Assembly (NCBI RefSeq): GCF_963576545.1
Contig: NW_026870566.1
Coordinates: 172,356 to 236,355 of the forward strand
DNA length: 64,000 nucleotides
Reading direction: 5' to 3'
Source: Limanda limanda
Lineage: Eukaryota > Chordata > Actinopteri > Pleuronectiformes > Pleuronectidae
Under the pieces are notes generated by a model. That model saw only the letters and a list, made by a program, of their open reading frames with translations. It was not told the origin of the DNA and did no database searches. Within the stretch, counting starts at the first letter, position 1, and every line of letters starts with the position of its first letter. Made by a program: the position numbers and the translations under genes. Positions 48,513 to 57,257 of this stretch are shown here, one piece after another.

Positions 48513-51500
48513 GATATTCTTGAATAACTTTTTTTGTGAAGGTCGGAGAGACTTGCAAGTAGGCTCTACCCCCACTAAATGGGGTTGCGCGCATCGATCG
48601 GTACCATCTTTGAGCTTCTCCGACTTTCGGAAGGGTTAGGGTTAGGGTTAGGGATGAAAGCACATAGGAGAAAGAAATATTCTTGAATAACTTTTTTTGT
48701 GAAGGTCGGAGAGACTTGGAAAGTGGTTGCATCTGGACTAATTTGGGTCCTGCGGATCGATTGGTACCATCCCCGAGCTTGTACGACCTTCGGAAGAGGT
48801 CGACCGACGAAATTCCCCCAAATCTGAGGAGATATTCTTGAATAACTTTTTTTGTGAAGGTCGGAGAGACTTGCAAGTAGGCTCTACCCCCACTAAATGG
48901 GGTAGCGCGCATCGATCGGTACCATCGTTGAGCTTCTCCGACTTTCGGAAGGGTTAGGGTTAGGGTTAGGGATGAAAGCACATAGGAGAAAGAGATATTC
49001 TTGAATAACGTTTTTTGTGAAGGTCGGAGAGACTTGCAAGTAGGCTCTACCCCCACTAAATGGGGTAGCGCGCATCGATCGGTACCATCCTTGAGCTTCT
49101 CCGACTTTCGGAAGGGTTAGGGTTAGGGTTAGGGATGAAAGCACATAGGAGAAAGAGATATTCTTGAATAACTTTTTTTGTGAAGGTCGGAGAGACTTGG
49201 AAAGTGGTTGCATCTGGACTAATTTGGGTCCTGCGGATCGATTGGTACCATCCCCGAGCTTGTACGACCTTCGGAAGAGGTCGACCGACGAAATTCCCCC
49301 AAATCTGAGGAGATATTCTTGAATAACTTTTTTTGTGAAGGTCGGAGAGACTTGCAAGTAGGCTCTACCCCCACTAAATGGGGTTGCGCACATCGATCGG
49401 TACCATCCTTGAGCTTCTCCGACTTTCGGAAGGGTTAGGGTTAGGGTTAGGGATGAAAGCACATAGGAGAAAGAGATATTCTTGAATAACTTTTTTTGTG
49501 AAGGTCGGAGAGACTTGCAAGTAGGCTCTACCCCCACTAAATGGGGTAGCGCGCATCGATCGGTACCATCCTTGAGCTTCTCCGACTTTCGGAAGGGTTA
49601 GGGTTAGGGTTAGGGATGAAAGCACATAGGAGAAAGAGATATTCTTGAATAACTTTTTTTGTGAAGGTCGGAGAGACTTGCAAGTAGGCTCTACCCCCAC
49701 TAAATGGGGTAGCGCGCATCGATCGGTACCATCCTTGAGCTTCTCCGACTTTCGGAAGGGTTAGGGTTAGGGTTAGGGATGAAAGCACATAGGAGAAAGA
49801 GATATTCTTGAATAACTTTTTTTGTGAAGGTCGGAGAGACTTGGAAAGTGGTTGCATCTGGACTAATTTTGGTCCTGCGGATCGATTGGTACTATCCCCG
49901 AGCTTGTACGACCTTCGGAAGAGGTCGACCGACGAAATTCCCCCAAATCTGAGGAGATATTCTTGAATAACTTTTTTTGTGAAGGTCGGAGAGACTTGCA
50001 AGTAGGCTCTACCCCCACTAAATGGGGTAGCGCGCATCGATCGGTACCATCCTTGAGCTTCTCCGACTTTCGGAAGGGTTAGGGTTAGGGTTAGGGATGA
50101 AAGCACATAGGAGAAAGAGATATTCTTGAATAACTTTTTTTGTGAAGGTCGGAGAGACTTGGAAAGTGGTTGCATCTGGACTAATTTGGGTCCTGCGGAT
50201 CGATTGGTACCATCCCCGAGCTTGTACGACCTTCGGAAGAGGTCGACCGACGAAATTCCCCCAAATCTGAGGAGATATTCTTGAATAACTTTTTTTGTGA
50301 AGGTCGGAGAGACTTGCAAGTAGGCTCTACCCCCACTAAATGGGGTAGCGCGCATCGATCGGTACCATCCTTGAGCTTCTCCGACTTTCGGAAGGGTTAG
50401 GGTTAGGGTTAGGGATGAAAGCACATAGGAGAAAGAGATATTCTTGAATAACTTTTTTTGTGAAGGTCGGAGAGACTTGCAAGTAGGCTCTACCCCCACT
50501 AAATGGGGTAGCGCGCATCGATCGTTACCATCCTTGAGCTTCTCCGACTTTCGGAAGGGTTAGGGTTAGGGTTAGGGATGAAAGCACATAGGAGAAAGAG
50601 ATATTCTTGAATAACTTTTTTTGTGAAGGTCGGAGAGACTTGCAAGTAGGCTCTACCCCCACTAAATGGGGTTGCGCGCATCGATCGGTACCATCTTTGA
50701 GCTTCTCCGACTTTCGGAAGGGTTAGGGTTAGGGTTAGGGATGAAAGCACATAGGAGAAAGAGATATTCTTGAATAACTTTTTTTGTGAAGGTCGGAGAG
50801 ACTTGGAAAGTGGTTGCATCTGGACTAATTTGGGTCCTGCGGATCGATTGGTACCATCCCCGAGCTTGTACGACCTTCGGAAGAGGTCGACCGACGAAAT
50901 TCCCCCAAATCTGAGGAGATATTCTTGAATAACTTTTTTTGTGAAGGTCGGAGAGACTTGCAAGTAGGCTCTACCCCCACTAAATGGGGTAGCGCGCATC
51001 GATCGGTACCATCCTTGAGCTTCTCCGACTTTCGGAAGGGTTAGGGTTAGGGTTAGGGATGAAAGCACATAGGAGAAAGAGATATTCTTGAATAACTTTT
51101 TTTGTGAAGGTCGGAGAGACTTGCAAGTAGGCTCTACCCCCACTAAATGGGGTAGCGCGCATCGATCGGTACCATCCTTGAGCTTCTCCGACTTTCGGAA
51201 GGGTTAGGGTTAGGGTTAGGGATGAAAGCACATAGGAGAAAGAGATATTCTTGAATAACTTTTTTTGTGAAGGTCGGAGAGACTTGCAAGTAGGCTCTAC
51301 CCCCACTAAATGGGGTAGCGCGCATCGATCGGTACCATCCTTGAGCTTCTCCGACTTTCGGAAGGGTTAGGGTTAGGGTTAGGGATGAAAGCACATAGGA
51401 GAAAGAGATATTCTTGAATAACTTTTTTTGTGAAGGTCGGAGAGACTTGCAAGTAGGCTCTACCCCCACTAAATGGGGTAGCGCGCATCGATCGGTACCA

Positions 51501-51887
51501 TCCTTGAGCTTCTCCGACTTTCGGAAGGGTTAGGGTTAGGGTTAGGGATGAAAGCACATAGGAGAAAGAGATATTCTTGAATAACTTTTTTTGTGAAGGT
51601 CGGAGAGACTTGGAAAGTGGTTGCATCTGGACTAATTTGGGTCCTGCGGATCGATTGGTACCATCCCCGAGCTTGTACGACCTTCGGAAGAGGTCGACCG
51701 ACGAAATTCCCCCAAATCTGAGGAGATATTCTTGAATAACTTTTTTTGTGAAGGTCGGAGAGACTTGCAAGTAGGCTCTACCCCCACTAAATGGGGTAGC
51801 GCGCATCGATCGGTACCATCCTTGAGCTTCTCCGACTTTCGGAAGGGTTAGGGTTAGGGTTAGGGATGAAAGCACATAGGAGAAAGA
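48513..51887 (+). repeat. Array segment with A-runs 2, 3, 1, 3, 4
   Basis: B units are at 48676, 49157, 49801, 50119, 50763 and 51570. From 49475 to about 51.1 kb it follows 23327 onward at offset 26148. Private changes include gaaatattc at 48676, ccatcgttgag near 48927 and taattttggtcc near 49869. No gene is visible. Confidence 0.83.
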
Positions 51888-52531
51888 GATATTCTTGAAT
51901 AACTTTTTTTGTGAAGGTCGGAGAGACTTGCAAGTAGGCTCTACCCCCACTAAATGGGGTAGCGCGCATCGATCGTTACCATCCTTGAGCTTCTCCGACT
52001 TTCGGAAGGGTTAGGGTTAGGGTTAGGGATGAAAGCACATAGGAGAAAGAGATATTCTTGAATAACTTTTTTTGTGAAGGTCGGAGAGACTTGCAAGTAG
52101 GCTCTACCCCCACTAAATGGGGTTGCGCGCATCGATCGGTACCATCTTTGAGCTTCTCCGACTTTCGGAAGGGTTAGGGTTAGGGTTAGGGATGAAAGCA
52201 CATAGGAGAAAGAGATATTCTTGAATAACTTTTTTTGTGAAGGTCGGAGAGACTTGGAAAGTGGTTGCATCTGGACTAATTTGGGTCCTGCGGATCGATT
52301 GGTACCATCCCCGAGCTTGTACGACCTTCGGAAGAGGTCGACCGACGAAATTCCCCCAAATCTGAGGAGATATTCTTGAATAACTTTTTTTGTGAAGGTC
52401 GGAGAGACTTGCAAGTAGGCTCTACCCCCACTAAATGGGGTAGCGCGCATCGATCGGTACCATCCTTGAGCTTCTCCGACTTTCGGAAGGGTTAGGGTTA
52501 GGGTTAGGGATGAAAGCACATAGGAGAAAGA
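51888..52531 (+). repeat. 644-bp tandem block, first copy (A A B A)
   Basis: The cgttacc A unit is followed by the ggggttgc/ccatcttt A unit, a B (52214) and an ordinary A. The block is repeated at 52532, and a related block lies at 50437. Confidence 0.87.
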
Positions 52532-53175
52532 GATATTCTTGAATAACTTTTTTTGTGAAGGTCGGAGAGACTTGCAAGTAGGCTCTACCCCCACTAAATG
52601 GGGTAGCGCGCATCGATCGTTACCATCCTTGAGCTTCTCCGACTTTCGGAAGGGTTAGGGTTAGGGTTAGGGATGAAAGCACATAGGAGAAAGAGATATT
52701 CTTGAATAACTTTTTTTGTGAAGGTCGGAGAGACTTGCAAGTAGGCTCTACCCCCACTAAATGGGGTTGCGCGCATCGATCGGTACCATCTTTGAGCTTC
52801 TCCGACTTTCGGAAGGGTTAGGGTTAGGGTTAGGGATGAAAGCACATAGGAGAAAGAGATATTCTTGAATAACTTTTTTTGTGAAGGTCGGAGAGACTTG
52901 GAAAGTGGTTGCATCTGGACTAATTTGGGTCCTGCGGATCGATTGGTACCATCCCCGAGCTTGTACGACCTTCGGAAGAGGTCGACCGACGAAATTCCCC
53001 CAAATCTGAGGAGATATTCTTGAATAACTTTTTTTGTGAAGGTCGGAGAGACTTGCAAGTAGGCTCTACCCCCACTAAATGGGGTAGCGCGCATCGATCG
53101 GTACCATCCTTGAGCTTCTCCGACTTTCGGAAGGGTTAGGGTTAGGGTTAGGGATGAAAGCACATAGGAGAAAGA
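52532..53175 (+). repeat. 644-bp tandem block, second copy
   Basis: Offset 644 from the preceding block, with the same cgttacc and ccatcttt markers and a B at 52858. Confidence 0.87.
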
Positions 53176-56100
53176 GATATTCTTGAATAACTTTTTTTGT
53201 GAAGGTCGGAGAGACTTGCAAGTAGGCTCTACCCCCACTAAATGGGGTAGCGCGCATCGATCGGTACCATCCTTGAGCTTCTCCGACTTTCGGAAGGGTT
53301 AGGGTTAGGGTTAGGGATGAAAGCACATAGGAGAAAGAGATATTCTTGAATAACTTTTTTTGTGAAGGTCGGAGAGACTTGCAAGTAGGCTCTACCCCCA
53401 CTAAATGGGGTAGCGCGCATCGATCGGTACCATCCTTGAGCTTCTCCGACTTTCGGAAGGGTTAGGGTTAGGGTTAGGGATGAAAGCACATAGGAGAAAG
53501 AGATATTCTTGAATAACTTTTTTTGTGAAGGTCGGAGAGACTTGGAAAGTGGTTGCATCTGGACTAATTTGGGTCCTGCGGATCGATTGGTACCATCCCC
53601 GAGCTTGTACGACCTTCGGAAGAGGTCGACCGACGAAATTCCCCCAAATCTGAGGAGATATTCTTGAATAACTTTTTTTGTGAAGGTCGGAGAGACTTGC
53701 AAGTAGGCTCTACCCCCACTAAATGGGGTAGCGCGCATCGATCGGTACCATCCTTGAGCTTCTCCGACTTTCGGAAGGGTTAGGGTTAGGGTTAGGGATG
53801 AAAGCACATAGGAGAAAGAGATATTCTTGAATAACGTTTTTTGTGAAGGTCGGAGAGACTTGCAAGTAGGCTCTACCCCCACTAAATGGGGTAGCGCGCA
53901 TCGATCGGTACCATCCTTGAGCTTCTCCGACTTTCGGAAGGGTTAGGGTTAGGGTTAGGGATGAAAGCACATAGGAGAAAGAGATATTCTTGAATAACTT
54001 TTTTTGTGAAGGTCGGAGAGACTTGCAAGTAGGCTCTACCCCCACTAAATGGGGTAGCGCGCATCGATCGGTACCATCCTTGAGCTTCTCCGACTTTCGG
54101 AAGGGTTAGGGTTAGGGTTAGGGATGAAAGCACATAGGAGAAAGAGATATTCTTGAATAACTTTTTTTGTGAAGGTCGGAGAGACTTGCAAGTAGGCTCT
54201 ACCCCCACTAAATGGGGTAGCGCGCATCGATCGGTACCATCCTTGAGCTTCTCCGACTTTCGGAAGGGTTAGGGTTAGGGTTAGGGATGAAAGCACATAG
54301 GAGAAAGAGATATTCTTGAATAACTTTTTTTGTGAAGGTCGGAGAGACTTGCAAGTAGGCTCTACCCCCACTAAATGGGGTAGCGCGCATCGATCGGTAC
54401 CATCCTTGAGCTTCTCCGACTTTCGGAAGGGTTAGGGTTAGGGTTAGGGATGAAAGCACATAGGAGAAAGAGATATTCTTGAATAACTTTTTTTGTGAAG
54501 GTCGGAGAGACTTGCAAGTAGGCTCTACCCCCACTAAATGGGGTAGCACGCATCGATCAGAACCATCCTTGAGCTTCTCCGACTTTCGGAAGGATTAGGG
54601 TTAGGGTTAGGGATGAAAGCACATAGGAGAAAGAGATATTCTTGAATAACTTTTTTTGTGAAGGTCGGAGAGACTTGGAAAGTGGTTGCATCTGGACTAA
54701 TTTGGGTCCTGCGGATCGATTGGTACCATCCCCGAGCTTGTACGACCTTCGGAAGAGGTCGACCGACGAAATTCCCCCAAATCTGAGGAGATATTCTTGA
54801 ATAACTTTTTTTGTGAAGGTCGGAGAGACTTGCAAGTAGGCTCTACCCCCACTAAATGGGGTAGCGCGCATCGATCGGTACCATCCTTGAGCTTCTCCGA
54901 CTTTCGGAAGGGTTAGGGTTAGGGTTAGGGATGAAAGCACATAGGAGAAAGAGATATTCTTGAATAACGTTTTTTGTGAAGGTCGGAGAGACTTGCAAGT
55001 AGGCTCTACCCCCACTAAATGGGGTAGCGCGCATCGATCGGTACCATCCTTGAGCTTCTCCGACTTTCGGAAGGGTTAGGGTTAGGGTTAGGGATGAAAG
55101 CACATAGGAGAAAGAGATATTCTTGAATAACTTTTTTTGTGAAGGTCGGAGAGACTTGGAAAGTGGTTGCATCTGGACTAATTTGGGTCCTGCGGATCGA
55201 TTGGTACCATCCCCGAGCTTGTACGACCTTCGAAAGAGGTCGACCGACGAAATTCCCCCAAATCTGAGGAGATATTCTTGAATAACTTTTTTTGTGAAGG
55301 TCGGAGAGACTTGCAAGTAGGCTCTACCCCCACTAAATGGGGTTGCGCGCATCGATCGGTACCATCCTTGAGCTTCTCCGACTTTCGGAAGGGTTAGGGT
55401 TAGGGTTAGGGATGAAAGCACATAGGAGAAAGAGATATTCTTGAATAACTTTTTTTGTGAAGGTCGGAGAGACTTGCAAGTAGGCTCTACCCCCACTAAA
55501 TGGGGTAGCGCACATCGATCGGTACCATCCTTGAGCTTCTCCGACTTTCGGAAGGGTTAGGGTTAGGGTTAGGGATGAAAGCACATAGGAGAAAGAGATA
55601 TTCTTGAATAACTTTTTTTGTGAAGGTCGGAGAGACTTGGAAAGTGGTTGCATCTGGACTAATTTGGGTCCTGCGGATCGATTGGTACCATCCCCGAGCT
55701 TGTACGACCTTCGGAAGAGGTCGACCGACGAAATTCCCCCAAATCTGAGGAGATATTCTTGAATAACTTTTTTTGTGAAGGTCGGAGAGACTTGCAAGTA
55801 GGCTCTACCCCCACTAAATGGGGTTGCGCGCATCGATCGGTACCATCCTTGAGCTTCTCCGACTTTCGGAAGGGTTAGGGTTAGGGTTAGGGATGAAAGC
55901 ACATAGGAGAAAGAGATATTCTTGAATAACTTTTTTTGTGAAGGTCGGAGAGACTTGCAAGTAGGCTCTACCCCCACTAAATGGGGTAGCGCGCATCGAT
56001 CGGTACCATCCTTGAGCTTCTCCGACTTTCGGAAGGGTTAGGGTTAGGGATGAAAGCACATAGGAGAAAGAGATATTCTTGAATAACTTTTTTTGTGAAG

Positions 56101-57035
56101 GTCGGAGAGACTTGCAAGTAGGCTCTACCCCCACTAAATGGGGTAGCGCGCATCGATCGGTACCATCCTTGAGCTTCTCCGACTTTCGGAAGGGTTAGGG
56201 TTAGGGTTAGGGATGAAAGCACATAGGAGAAAGAGATATTCTTGAATAACTTTTTTTGTGAAGGTCGGAGAGACTTGCAAGTAGGCTCTACCCCCACTAA
56301 ATGGGGTAGCGCGCATCGATCGGTACCATCCTTGAGCTTCTCCGACTTTCGGAAGGGGTAGGGTTAGGGTTAGGGATGAAAGCACATAGGAGAAAGAGAT
56401 ATTCTTGAATAACTTTTTTTGTGAAGGTCGGAGAGACTTGGAAAGTGGTTGCATCTGGACTAATTTGGGTCCTGCGGATCGATTGGTACCATCCCCGAGC
56501 TTGTACGACCTTCGGAAGAGGTCGACCGACGAAATTCCCCCAAATCTGAGGAGATATTCTTGAATAACTTTTTTTGTGAAGGTCGGAGAGACTTGCAAGT
56601 AGGCTCTACCCCCACTAAATGGGGTAGCGCGCATCGATCGGTACCATCCTTGAGCTTCTCCGACTTTCGGAAGGGTTAGGGTTAGGGTTAGGGATGAAAG
56701 CACATAGGAGAAAGAGATATTCTTGAATAACTTTTTTTGTGAAGGTCGGAGAGACTTGCAAGTAGGCTCTACCCCCACTAAATGGGGTAGCGCGCATCGA
56801 TCGTTACCATCCTTGAGCTTCTCCGACTTTCGGAAGGGTTAGGGTTAGGGATGAAAGCACATAGGAGAAAGAGATATTCTTGAATAACTTTTTTTGTGAA
56901 GGTCGGAGAGACTTGCAAGTAGGCTCTACCCCCACTAAATGGGGTTGCGCGCATCGATCGGTACCATCTTTGAGCTTCTCCGACTTTCGGAAGGGTTAGG
57001 GTTAGGGTTAGGGATGAAAGCACATAGGAGAAAGA
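53176..57035 (+). repeat. Telomere-proximal array segment with A-runs 3, 6, 2, 2, 4, 3
   Basis: B units are at 53502, 54635, 55116, 55597 and 56398. The A' variant precedes the B at 54635. Two A units (55915 and 56716) have only two TTAGGG repeats, and one (56235) has ggggta (56358) in place of gggtta. These lie within the last 1.2 kb before the telomere. No gene is visible. Confidence 0.85.
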
Positions 57036-57129
57036 GATATTCTTGAATAACTTTTTTTGTGAAGGTCGGAGAGACTTGGAAAGTGGTTGCATCTGGACTA
57101 ATTTGGGTCCTGCGGATCGATTGGTACCA
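57036..57129 (+). repeat. Truncated B monomer at the satellite-telomere boundary
   Basis: The last unit follows B through ggatcgattggtacca (94 of 155 bp), then GGGTTAGGG begins at 57130. The next B base would be t, so overlap with the telomeric register is at most the final A. This looks like a broken end healed by telomere addition, or a recombination endpoint. Confidence 0.93.
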
Positions 57130-57227
57130 GGGTTAGGGTTAGGGTTAGGGTTAGGGTTAGGGTTAGGGTTAGGGTTAGGGTTAGGGTTAGGGTTAGGGTT
57201 AGGGTTAGGGTTAGGGTTAGGGTTAGG
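57130..57227 (+). repeat. Proximal telomeric tract, GGG(TTAGGG)15TTAGG
   Basis: A perfect 98-bp run between the truncated B and the non-telomeric island. Orientation matches the terminal telomere. Confidence 0.95.
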
Positions 57228-57257
57228 ATAGGGGAAATTAATCCGCCTCCTTTTAGA
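57228..57257. other. 30-bp non-telomeric island inside the telomere
   Basis: It begins atagggg, has the unrelated centre AAATTAATCCGCCTCC, and ends ttttaga, flanked on both sides by perfect TTAGGG. The sequence does not occur in A or B. It could be filler from break repair, a captured fragment, a stub of an inserted element, or the scar of an earlier chromosome end. Its first bases resemble a mutated telomeric repeat. Confidence 0.9.

Larger units (their letters stand above)
1..57129 (+). repeat. Subtelomeric satellite array of A (163 bp) and B (155 bp) monomers
   Basis: The whole stretch is a head-to-tail array in one orientation. Unit starts were followed by the conserved gatattcttg motif, first at 12; positions 1-11 are the tail of an A unit. 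I count 266 A units (two fused by a deletion near 48.39 kb), 89 full B units and one B cut off at the telomere. The arithmetic closes: 266x163 + 89x155 - 7x6 - 87 equals the distance from 12 to 57036. B units are never adjacent and the A-runs between them are 1-6 long. No transposon, tRNA, rRNA or protein gene interrupts the array. Monomer length near a nucleosome repeat, tandem arrangement and position beside the telomere are typical of subtelomeric heterochromatic satellites. Host identity cannot be read from it. Confidence 0.97.

Noticed and set aside
97..57092. Many minus-strand open frames of 60-336 codons with recurrent peptide segments
   Set aside because: They are readings of the same satellite monomer in rotating frames. 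A is 163 bp (1 mod 3) and B is 155 bp (2 mod 3), so AB dimers (318 bp) keep frame and single A units shift it, which alone explains the lengths. Many begin at GTG, the telomeric tract gives Leu-Thr or Pro-Asn repeats, and there is no conserved domain or gene structure.
1..57129. CRISPR-like array of regular repeats with B as spacer
   Set aside because: Units are long, contiguous and without unique spacers, and the telomere shows a eukaryotic chromosome end.
1..57129. Centromeric satellite
   Set aside because: Monomer size and higher-order blocks would fit, but the array abuts the terminal telomere and contains telomeric repeats. A telocentric chromosome cannot be excluded, but nothing supports it.
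1..57129. Transposon or telomere-targeted retroelement
   Set aside because: No reverse-transcriptase-like frame, terminal repeats, poly(A) tail or target-site duplication was seen; the only foreign piece is the 30-bp island.
1..57129. tRNA, rRNA or other structured RNA genes
   Set aside because: No cloverleaf, rRNA segment or known RNA motif was recognised on either strand of A or B.
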